The notes under the pieces were generated by a model. It was not told where the DNA came from. It searched no databases and saw nothing but the letters and a program-made list of their open reading frames with translations. Below are positions 24,791 to 30,672 of a stretch of 30,672 nt of DNA, piece after piece (position 1 is the stretch's first letter; every line of letters begins with the position of its first letter). Made by a program: the position numbers and the translations under genes. The stretch is from DASUXY01 sp036377675 (GTDB lineage: Bacteria > Bacillota > Bacilli > Bacillales > Amphibacillaceae). The stretch covers positions 1-30,672 of the forward strand of contig DASUXY010000022.1 in NCBI GenBank assembly GCA_036377675.1. Reading direction: 5' to 3'.

Positions 24791-26149
24791 TTGATGTGGG
24801 TTGAAAAGTTACAAACTGAACTTGGACGTAACAAAGTAAGTGACAGTGAAAGTGACTTATTTCGTCACAGCAAAGATGAATCAAGTCATCAGCGAATGGA
24901 ACCTGATGTAGTCTGCTTCCCTGAGTCGACAGATGATGTCGTTATGATTGTCAATATCGCTCGTACGTATCGCATTCCGGTGACACCGTATGGGGTTGGC
25001 TCGGGGCTTGAAGGTCAAGCGATCCCGATGCAAAAGGGAATTTCCGTTAGTTTTGAACGGATGAATCGCATTGTCGATTTTCAATTTGAAGATTTAACGA
25101 TTACGGTTGAGGCTGGTGTAACGCGGAAGCAGTTGAATGAATATGTTAATCGATATGGTTTAATGTTTCCGATTGACCCCGGTGCGGATGCTTCAATCGG
25201 TGGAATGGTGGCAACAAATGCGAGTGGAACAACTGCTGTTCGTTATGGATCGATGCGCGATCAACTGTTAGATCTTGAAGTGGTCACGATAGATGGAGAA
25301 GTTATTCATACCGGGACACGGGCAAAAAAGTCATCATCTGGGTATCATTTGACCGGTCTTTTTGCTGGTTCAGAAGGGACACTCGGTCTCATTACAAAAA
25401 TTACCTTGAAACTCCACGGCATTCCTGAACATATCATCGCAGCTCGCTGCACGTTCCCGACATTAGAAGCGTGTACTGAAGCAGCGCAAACGATTTTATG
25501 GAGTGGGATTCCAATGATGCGGATGGAGCTCGTCGACGCGAACAGTTTAGCGCAAGTGAATGCATATGGTAGCTATGACTATCCAGTTAAGCACTCACTT
25601 TTTTTACAATTTGCAGGAACAAAAGGAGCAGTAAAAGAAGAAGCGAAATTCGCCGAACAATTGATGCACGAAAGGGGTTGTGATTCGTGGGAAGCGAGTG
25701 CAGATTCTAACGAACGAAAACAACTGTGGAAAGCTCGTCATGAAATGTCTTACGCTTTTCGCCATCAAAAAGGAATGTCCGTACTCGGCGGGGACGTCTG
25801 TGTGCCGATTTCTAAGTTACCAAAACTTATTACGGATGCACATGAGCTTCTGCATAAAAGTGGCTTAAACGGAGGCATTTTAGGACATATCGGTGATGGA
25901 AACTTCCATACGCTCATCTCTTATCATCCTCGTGTGTATGGTGAAAAAGAAAAAGCTGAACAGGTTCATGATGTACTTACAAGGAAAGCGATTGAAGTTG
26001 GCGGGACGTGTACAGGCGAACATGGTGTCGGTTTAGGAAAGATGAAGTTCCAAGAACAAGAACATGGATTAGCCCTCCGATGGATGAAAGCGGTAAAACA
26101 TCTTTTCGATCCAGAAGGGTTGTTTAATCCGGGGAAAATATTTTTGTAA
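24791..26149 (+). CDS. FAD-binding oxidase of the GlcD / D-lactate dehydrogenase type
   Basis: A ~452-aa flavoprotein of the VAO/PCMH family. The FAD-binding half (about residues 30-220) contains PYGVGSGLEGQ, DPGADASIGGMVATNASGT and GLFAGSEGTLGLIT. The C-terminal half has GHIGDGNFHTLISYHP, TGEHGVGLGK and DPEGLFNPGKI, characteristic of GlcD, D-lactate and D-2-hydroxyglutarate dehydrogenases. It should oxidise a 2-hydroxy acid and pass electrons to a quinone or electron-transfer protein. TTG 24791 is ten bases after GGAGG; ATG 24794 is an alternative one codon later. Only 36 bases separate it from the TRAP permease gene, so the imported compound or its product is a likely substrate (inference). 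Confidence 0.88.
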   Translation: MMWVEKLQTELGRNKVSDSESDLFRHSKDESSHQRMEPDVVCFPESTDDVVMIVNIARTYRIPVTPYGVGSGLEGQAIPMQKGISVSFERMNRIVDFQFEDLTITVEAGVTRKQLNEYVNRYGLMFPIDPGADASIGGMVATNASGTTAVRYGSMRDQLLDLEVVTIDGEVIHTGTRAKKSSSGYHLTGLFAGSEGTLGLITKITLKLHGIPEHIIAARCTFPTLEACTEAAQTILWSGIPMMRMELVDANSLAQVNAYGSYDYPVKHSLFLQFAGTKGAVKEEAKFAEQLMHERGCDSWEASADSNERKQLWKARHEMSYAFRHQKGMSVLGGDVCVPISKLPKLITDAHELLHKSGLNGGILGHIGDGNFHTLISYHPRVYGEKEKAEQVHDVLTRKAIEVGGTCTGEHGVGLGKMKFQEQEHGLALRWMKAVKHLFDPEGLFNPGKIFL

Positions 26150-26258
26150 ATTACGATATGAATTCGATTCGTATTCTACACCTTCTAAATTATGCTTCGG
26201 TAAAATGAAAGAGATCAAGAAATAATTGGACGATATACTGGAGGAAAAAAATAACTTA

Positions 26259-26402
26259 ATGCTTGCTGTATTTCAATCTGTTTTGTTAATTGCACTGATG
26301 ATTGTAGTAGGTGCATTATTGTCGAAGACATTTCCCTTTAATGACGATACACGACAAATGTTTATGAGTTTAAACATAGCGAAGCCTTCAATGATGCATT
26401 GA
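26259..26402 (+). pseudogene. 5' remnant of an AEC-family transporter gene
   Basis: The 47-aa reading MLAVFQSVLLIALMIVVGAL...SKTFPFNDDTRQMF is the first membrane span and following loop of an auxin-efflux-carrier (AEC) type permease, normally about 300 aa. It begins 14 bases after GGAGG, 109 bases past the GlcD-type gene. The frame then collapses and the rest of the gene is absent; sequence of a different gene continues from about 26370. This is the upstream side of a deletion junction. Confidence 0.5.
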
Positions 26403-26587
26403 AACTTGCGACAACGGATATGCAACAATTAATTATGCAAGCGTACAATTGGGATGCAACTGATGCGGGGATATATATGTCGATTCAAGGGGATATCGAA
26501 GTGTGTCAGTCTTGTAAGCCATCCGATCTAGATTTAGTATTACGTTTTGGTATTCCAAAACAACCATCTAGACCGCTCGTTAAATAA
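26345..26587 (+). pseudogene. 3' remnant of an acetamidase/formamidase gene
   Basis: In the frame shifted from the AEC remnant, the reading ...SEAFNDALKLATTDMQQLI...WDATDAGIYMSIQGDIEVCQSC...LRFGIPK continues to a stop at 26587. The order (helix with ATTDM, then a Y-M-S-x-x-G-D-x-x-V-x-Q block, then GIPK) resembles the C-terminal end of FmdA/AmdA family amidohydrolases, which hydrolyse formamide or acetamide. The catalytic N-terminal two-thirds is missing. The fragment fuses directly to the AEC start, so a deletion of roughly two partial genes is the simplest explanation. Confidence 0.45.
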
Positions 26588-26607
26588 TTGCACCCAATAA
26601 TATAGAT

Positions 26608-26707
26608 GTTTGTTAGGTCGCTGACTCCTCAAGGAGTGGACGATTGTGCTCTCGAGTAAGTTCGCAAACAGAGAACGTATCACACCGTGTTGATCAGCGA
26701 CACAAAC
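26608..26707. repeat. 100-bp segment bounded by inverted repeats
   Basis: GTTTGT-TAG-GTCGCTGA (26608-26624) is matched by TCAGCGAC-ACAAAC (26694-26707), a 14-bp inverted repeat with a 3-nt insertion. Inside is a tight hairpin ACTCC-TCAA-GGAGT (26624-26637). It could be a small structured RNA, a MITE-like element or an operator region. No protein is encoded with support. Confidence 0.4.
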
Positions 26708-26726
26708 GTAATTTGAAGTCATAAAA

Positions 26727-26752
26727 GGCGAATCACTATTCCGTGATTCGCC
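26727..26752 (-). terminator. Terminator-like hairpin in the debris region
   Basis: Perfect 10-bp stem GGCGAATCAC / GTGATTCGCC with a 6-nt loop. The only T-tract, a short TTTTAT, lies on the minus-strand side. It probably belongs to a lost gene. Confidence 0.45.
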
Positions 26753-26768
26753 CTCATTCTTCGGGATT

Positions 26769-26880
26769 TTAGGATACTATACGCTCTTTTAGATTAACTG
26801 TATTGCCTGTTGGATCATTTTCTATCCGTAAGTCATCCATGCAATGGTAGCACCTGGAGAAGGAAAAGAAATACAATGTT
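26769..26880 (-). pseudogene. Possible remnant of a VOC/glyoxalase-type gene
   Basis: On the minus strand the end reads ...RIENDPTGNTVNLKERIVS-stop (from 26840). In a neighbouring frame just upstream it reads ISFPSPGATIAWM. Joined, they resemble the C-terminal end of a VOC-fold protein with its DP-x-GN-x-V-x-L-x-E motif. The fragment is too short and frame-broken to be functional. The following 26881-27209 contains no gene I can support. Confidence 0.3.
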
Positions 26881-27209
26881 CTCTGTTTTTCACAATTATC
26901 GTTAGTTATGTCTTAATAACGTTGCTCATCAGTTCATGGTGTTTTCAAAGGAAGGAGATTACTTTTTAGGTTTGTGAGATCCGTTAAAATGAGTACGAGT
27001 AAAATATGGAGGGATAGGTAAAATATGAAACCTAATTAATGTGGGACATAAGATATTGTTATTTTTAAGTGAATATCATTTGTTAGCTAGGCTTATAATG
27101 AATCTACTAATAAGATAACCGTTGATTTAGTTCAAGCAATAGAGATTCATTCAGTACGAGTTGGAATAGATTAGAAGAATAGAAATGATAGTAATAAAGG
27201 TTAAAAATA

Positions 27210-27256
27210 GAAAAAATCGCCCGAGTAATCGATAAAAACACGAAGGCGATTTTTTC
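27210..27256 (-). terminator. Terminator of the alcohol dehydrogenase gene
   Basis: GAAAAAATCGCC (27210-27221) and GGCGATTTTTTC (27245-27256) form a perfect 12-bp stem around a long loop. The A/T ends make it symmetrical, and it lies just after the dehydrogenase stop. Confidence 0.75.
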
Positions 27257-27275
27257 CTTAATCTATAATTGCTTT

Positions 27276-28373
27276 TTATTTATCAAATGTAATGACGGGT
27301 TTGACGGTTTTTCCAGATTTCATGTCATCGATTGCTTCACTGAGCTTTTCAAATGGGTATAGTTGAATGAATTCATCGAACGGAAATTGACCGGCTTTAT
27401 AATATTCGATTAATTGGGGGATAAATAGCTTCGGAATGGAGTCCCCTTCAACAACACCCATAATGGTCCGGTTTGTCGGAATAAGTTCATCATGAATGTT
27501 CAATGTCGTGTCGGGTCCAACGCCAACAGTAGCCATCGTTCCTCGAGGGCGTAAACTACGAATCCCTTGTTTAATGAGGGCCGGGACACCGGTTGCTTCA
27601 AGGACATAGTCGCTGCCTTTCTCTGTAATCCGATGGACTTCTTCGACTGTATCGACTTCTTCTCCATTGATCGTATGCGTTGCTCCGAGTTTTTTCGCTA
27701 ACTCGAGTCGTTCAGGGATGATGTCAACAGCAATAATATGTTTTGCTCCTGTTAATGCTGCTGCCATAACGCCACTTAAGCCAACACCTCCACACCCGAA
27801 GATGACGATCGAATCACCGAATCCAGGTTTTAATTTATTAAGAACAGTACCCGCACCTGTTTGAATACCGCAAGCTAATGGTCCAAGTAATCGCAAATCA
27901 ACATCTTTATCAACTTTAACGAGATTATTTGTATGGGCAACCGCGAAGGTAGCTAGAGAGGATTGGCCAAACAATGTAGCAACTTCTTTCTGATGAACAG
28001 TAGAAAGTCGTGTCGTTCCGTCTAAGTGGGCACCGCCGAAGTTTAATTCACCAAACCGCTCACATGCTGCCGGGTGTCCTTCTAAACAGTTCTGACATGA
28101 GTTACAATAAGAGAATGAAACGACGACGTGATCGCCACGTTCAACATCAATAACTCCTGGCCCGACCTTTTCAACGATTCCAGCCCCTTCATGTCCTAAC
28201 GCAATAGGTAAAGGTGTTGGATTATGCTGCGCCTGTACACCTAAATCTGTGTGACAGACACCTGTACCGACCATTTTAATGAGGACTTCATTCGCTTTCG
28301 GTTCATCAATCTGAACGTCATCTAAAGTGATGTCCCCACCTGCTTCATTAACGATTGCTGCTTTTATTTTCAT
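27276..28373 (-). CDS. Zinc-dependent alcohol dehydrogenase (aryl/benzyl-alcohol type)
   Basis: A 365-aa medium-chain dehydrogenase. Catalytic zinc ligands Cys40 (GVCHTD), His61-Glu62 (GHEG) and Cys168 are present, as are the structural zinc cysteines 90, 93, 96 and 104. The Rossmann motif GCGGVG is at 193-198, followed by Asp217 in AVDI, which favours NAD over NADP. Overall pattern and length match the benzyl/aryl-alcohol dehydrogenase branch, but the substrate is not certain. ATG 28373 has AGGAGG six bases upstream. A possible sigma-B-like promoter (GATTCA-N12-GGGATA on the minus strand, about 28425-28402) precedes it, a weak call. Monocistronic. Confidence 0.88.
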   Translation of the reverse strand: MKIKAAIVNEAGGDITLDDVQIDEPKANEVLIKMVGTGVCHTDLGVQAQHNPTPLPIALGHEGAGIVEKVGPGVIDVERGDHVVVSFSYCNSCQNCLEGHPAACERFGELNFGGAHLDGTTRLSTVHQKEVATLFGQSSLATFAVAHTNNLVKVDKDVDLRLLGPLACGIQTGAGTVLNKLKPGFGDSIVIFGCGGVGLSGVMAAALTGAKHIIAVDIIPERLELAKKLGATHTINGEEVDTVEEVHRITEKGSDYVLEATGVPALIKQGIRSLRPRGTMATVGVGPDTTLNIHDELIPTNRTIMGVVEGDSIPKLFIPQLIEYYKAGQFPFDEFIQLYPFEKLSEAIDDMKSGKTVKPVITFDK

Positions 28374-28443
28374 ATAAATCCTCCTCTTAACTTATGTTTA
28401 TCCCCTTTTGATCATTTGAATCGAGGGAAATATTGGAATTCCA

Positions 28444-28755
28444 TTTAATGGTTGGGACGAATGAAGTATGTAAAAGGAAATGGCCGAAGTCAATCATTTT
28501 TATAACTCATGTTCAAGTTGAAGCATAAACAAACGATCGATTCGTAGTTCGACAATCACATATAGTTGAATATTTTTGAAACTCAAATTATAATAATAGA
28601 CAACTACATGAAAGCGTATTCAACCTTTGTTTAGTTATAAAGTGTGATGAGTGATTATTCATTCATCTGAGGGAAAGGGGGATTCATTTTTTACGGAAGG
28701 TAATCGTGGTTTATGACGGTCAAGACGTTGCTATACATATGTAATTGAGTATGGG
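28444..28755. other. Intergenic stretch between the dehydrogenase and fadH
   Basis: No gene is seen. It starts just beyond a 10-bp palindrome TGGAATTCCA (28434-28443) and is otherwise AT-rich with stop codons in all frames. Confidence 0.5.
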
Positions 28756-28773
28756 CGACGTTAATGACGTTTC
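28756..28773 (+). repeat. 18-bp repeat flanking fadH, copy 1
   Basis: CGACGTTAATGACGTTTC here and CGACGTTATGGACGTTTC at 29726-29743 agree at 16 of 18 positions. They lie one on each side of fadH in the same orientation. Function unknown. Confidence 0.5.
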
Positions 28774-28819
28774 AAGGATGTGTTTTTGTGAAAAAACAGC
28801 TTTTCATACTGCAAAAACA

Positions 28820-28837
28820 TGAATGAACAGTCATTCA
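28820..28837. promoter_or_regulatory. FadR (TetR-type) operator upstream of fadH
   Basis: TGAATGAACAGTCATTCA is an 18-bp dyad with perfect 7-bp arms. It matches the published form of the Bacillus FadR (YsiA) box, TGAATGA-N4-TCATTCA. FadR represses fatty-acid degradation genes until long-chain acyl-CoA binds it. The box ends 34 bases before the fadH start, suited to blocking transcription. Confidence 0.8.
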
Positions 28838-28871
28838 ATTCTAATGATAAACAATTTTGGGAGAGGATTAT

Positions 28872-29639
28872 ATGAACAATGAAACGGTCATCGTTACGGG
28901 TGGTTCCAGCGGGATGGGAAAATATATGGCAAAACGATTCGCTGATGAAGGGGCCAATGTAGTTATTACTGGAAGAAATGAAGAACGATTATCCGAAGCT
29001 CAGAAAGAACTTGAAGAAACGGCAACAGGTAACATTTTAACGATTATAATGGACGTACGCAATATTGAAGATGTACAGCGCATGGTAAAAGAAACAATCG
29101 AAACGTTCGGTACGATTGATCACCTCGTCAATAATGCCGCTGGAAATTTTATCGTCAGGGCAGAAGATTTATCGGTCAATGGATGGAACTCGGTCATTGA
29201 CATCGTTTTGAATGGAACATTTTATTGTAGCCGGGAAGTCGGCAAGTACTGGATCGAACAAGGACAGAAAGGAACGATTCTAAATATGGTAGCCACCTAT
29301 GCGTGGGATGCAGGAGCAGGTGTCATCCATAGCGCGGCGGCTAAGGCGGGTGTCTTAAGTATGACGAGAACACTTGCGGTAGAATGGGGAAGCAAGTATG
29401 GAATTCGTGTAAATGCGATTGCACCTGGCCCGATTGAACGAACCGGTGGAGCCGATAAGTTGATGTTATCGGAAGAGATGGCCGAAAAAACGCGGCAAGA
29501 TGTTCCGCTAAAACGATTCGGTAAACCCGAGGAAATTGCCGGATTAGCTTATTTTCTACTGTCTGACGAAGCAGCATATATAAATGGAGAAGTCGTAACA
29601 ATGGATGGCGGCCATTGGCTCAATTCATTTCCGTTTTAA
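28872..29639 (+). CDS. fadH: 2,4-dienoyl-CoA reductase (FadH, YkuF type)
   Basis: A 255-aa SDR enzyme that reduces 2,4-dienoyl-CoA during beta-oxidation of unsaturated fatty acids. The NADPH motif is TGGSSGMG (9-16), followed by NNAAGNF (87-93) and the C-terminus MDGGHWLN. The classical YxxxK tyrosine is absent (HSAAAK, Ser154/Lys158). Instead Tyr143 lies 15 residues before Lys158, the same spacing as the catalytic Tyr/Lys of mitochondrial dienoyl-CoA reductase. The blocks ILNMVATYAW and NAIAPGPIERTGGA strongly resemble B. subtilis YkuF. ATG 28872 follows GGGAGAGG. A FadR box lies upstream and a terminator downstream; no other fad gene is nearby. Confidence 0.92.
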   Translation: MNNETVIVTGGSSGMGKYMAKRFADEGANVVITGRNEERLSEAQKELEETATGNILTIIMDVRNIEDVQRMVKETIETFGTIDHLVNNAAGNFIVRAEDLSVNGWNSVIDIVLNGTFYCSREVGKYWIEQGQKGTILNMVATYAWDAGAGVIHSAAAKAGVLSMTRTLAVEWGSKYGIRVNAIAPGPIERTGGADKLMLSEEMAEKTRQDVPLKRFGKPEEIAGLAYFLLSDEAAYINGEVVTMDGGHWLNSFPF

Positions 29640-29662
29640 CGTAAATCATAAATAAGTGCACA

Positions 29663-29703
29663 TGCTCTTGCTTAAGTTGTATACCTAGCAAGAGTATTTT
29701 TTT
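29663..29703 (+). terminator. Rho-independent terminator of fadH
   Basis: TGCTCTTGCT (29663-29672) pairs with AGCAAGAGTA (29687-29696), one G-U pair, then T7. Confidence 0.85.
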
Positions 29704-29725
29704 CCAGCCTTAAATGTTTATGGAT

Positions 29726-29743
29726 CGACGTTATGGACGTTTC
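29726..29743 (+). repeat. 18-bp repeat flanking fadH, copy 2
   Basis: Second copy of the motif at 28756-28773, two mismatches, just beyond the fadH terminator. Confidence 0.5.
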
Positions 29744-29848
29744 CTCTCGAATTTGGGATGGTTATGTATATTTTTCCTTTATTAACAGAAACTAATTTAT
29801 GATTGAGATGTTAGATGTCTCAAAATACGACAGAGGAGGAAATGGTTT

Positions 29849-30085
29849 ATGCCACAACAAAACCAACAACAACTCCAACAAGCCGTCCAAGCGGCACAAC
29901 AAGCAGTGCAGCAAGCTCAAGCTAATGCCAATCCACAGCAGTTGCAGCAGGCTCAACAGCAACTCCAACAAGCACAACAACAATTACAACAAGCCCAACA
30001 ACAGGGACAAGCCCATCAACAGCAGGGGCAGACTGCTCAACAGCAATTACAACAAGCCCAAAATCAGCAAAACAATACGCAGTAA
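29849..30085 (+). CDS. Glutamine-rich, charge-free heptad-repeat protein (78 aa)
   Basis: A 78-aa protein in which 44 residues are Gln and 13 are Ala. There is no Asp, Glu, Lys or Arg; the only ionisable side chain is one His. The centre repeats LQQAQQQ, with Leu and Ala at heptad positions a and d, so an uncharged coiled coil or amyloid-like Q-rich assembly is plausible. There is no signal peptide or membrane span. It has GGAGG nine bases before ATG 29849 and its own terminator, so it is a real, monocistronic gene. I do not recognise a named family; a spore-coat or matrix role would be a guess. CAA is used more often than CAG. Confidence 0.8.
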   Translation: MPQQNQQQLQQAVQAAQQAVQQAQANANPQQLQQAQQQLQQAQQQLQQAQQQGQAHQQQGQTAQQQLQQAQNQQNNTQ

Positions 30086-30092
30086 GAGACGA

Positions 30093-30122
30093 AGAGGAAG
30101 GTCAGCCCGACTTTCCTCTTTA
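30093..30122 (+). terminator. Terminator of the Q-rich gene
   Basis: AGAGGAAGGTC (30093-30103) / GACTTTCCTCT (30109-30119), 11 bp with one G-U pair, 5-nt loop, short T tail (TTTAT). Confidence 0.75.
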
Positions 30123-30268
30123 TATGTTCATGATTCACGATTATCGTATGTGCTCCGAATCGTAGTTTACACATTGGTGAAGCAGATTTGCAGATTTTTA
30201 AAAGTTCGCCATGATCCATATTAAGTAAGTGCATGGGACGGTTTGATGATTGGATGTTGGATAACTTT

Positions 30269-30436
30269 TTATACAACAATATCTTTTTTATGAAATACGA
30301 CAAAAGAAGGAAGTAAAAAAATCATGTAATAAACCGCCAACACCGTTATAGAGAACATAATCCCCATATCGGCTCCGACTGTTCCAGCATCCGTATTAAA
30401 ATAGGCAACTAAATTTAAATGAGGAAAAGGGTCAGT
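30269..30436 (-). pseudogene. C-terminal remnant of an ABC-2-type permease
   Basis: A 55-codon minus-strand stretch reads DPFPHLNLVAYFN...TVGADMGIMFSITVLAVYYMIFLL... and ends ...VFHKKDIVV-stop. It carries one long membrane span and the short basic tail typical of the last segment of ABC-2 family exporter permeases. A stop codon directly precedes it and no upstream coding sequence is present, so the rest of the gene is lost. The remaining 30437-30672 shows no gene I can support, only a small hairpin CAATCC/GGATTG near 30633-30648. Confidence 0.5.
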
Positions 30437-30672
30437 TTAAACTACGTGTATTGAGTATCTAAGATGGCTAACTATATTGTATTGTGTACCATATAATAAA
30501 TAGTATTAAAAGACAATTTTGAATACACTTTCGAGTCTGTCAAGCATTTACGGGAGCTTCTCTCCTTAGAACTTTTTACTTTCTTAAAAATCCTTTGGGC
30601 ATAGTCAAAAACGTAAAACCCTTATCCCCTCAATCCAAATGGATTGGGAGTAATTCTGTCATCTTTTTGAAA

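Noticed and set aside
29799..30224. 141-codon Asn/Lys/Arg-rich frame overlapping the Q-rich gene
   Set aside because: It is a frame-shifted reading of the CAA/CAG repeats, with no ribosome site, and it runs through the terminator.
30437..30672. Possible transposase tail on the minus strand (reads ...FYVFDYAQRIFKKVKSS...)
   Set aside because: It contains an internal stop and no motif I can assign to any IS family.

Overview
The window looks like a chromosomal segment of a low-to-mid GC Bacillaceae bacterium. Reasons: strong GGAGG-type ribosome binding sites, frequent GTG/TTG starts, and Bacillus-type genes and signals (Bce-type antimicrobial-peptide sensor/ABC transporter module, pI258-type arsRBC, YugN, a YkuF-like FadH behind a FadR box, BioY/BirA-controlled biotin genes). 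The TRAP (TAXI-type) transporter would suit a salt-adapted or alkaliphilic Bacillaceae, but that is inference.

Layout. 1-530: a decayed IS3-type transposase tail and no intact gene. 534-1737: a small membrane protein and a metallo-beta-lactamase-fold hydrolase, convergent with an SDR oxidoreductase (1876-2640). 2935-3249: DUF4870 membrane protein. 3442-7891: two-component system plus ABC transporter of the BceRS-BceAB type. 8017-10102 (minus): arsR-arsB-arsC. 10308-10736 (minus): yugN. 11150-15158: hydantoinase/oxoprolinase pair hyuA-hyuB. 15526-17155: bioY-bioB, facing bioY-bioD-bioA on the minus strand (20575-17865) with a 55-aa small gene between them. 21278-26149: TAXI solute-binding lipoprotein, DUF1850 protein, TRAP permease fusion and a GlcD-type FAD oxidase. 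26259-26850: gene debris (AEC transporter start joined to an acetamidase/formamidase end; a VOC-like scrap). 27276-28373 (minus): zinc alcohol dehydrogenase. 28872-29639: fadH. 29849-30085: a 78-residue, 56% glutamine, charge-free heptad protein. 30269-30436 (minus): the tail of an ABC-2 permease, then unrecognised sequence.

The most interesting observation is a pair of matching transcribed leaders. One lies before hyuAB (10974-11094) and one before the TAXI-TRAP-oxidase operon (20903-21014). Each has a good sigma-A-type promoter, the same 15-nt core differing at one base, and a foldable hairpin with the same architecture: outer stem, 4x6 internal loop, 6-bp stem, 4x6 internal loop, 6-bp stem. 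In each, the 3' strand of the outer stem is also the 5' arm of an intrinsic terminator ending in T7. This is the layout of a transcription-attenuation switch (riboswitch or protein-bound antiterminator). It ties an importer and an oxidase to an ATP-dependent amide/lactam-opening enzyme as one regulon. I do not recognise it as a known class.

Other points: two bioY operons share a BirA-like operator with identical 12-nt spacing; the biotin set here lacks bioF/bioW; and there are several remnants produced by deletion or frameshift. Everything here comes from reading the sequence by eye; no database search was possible.
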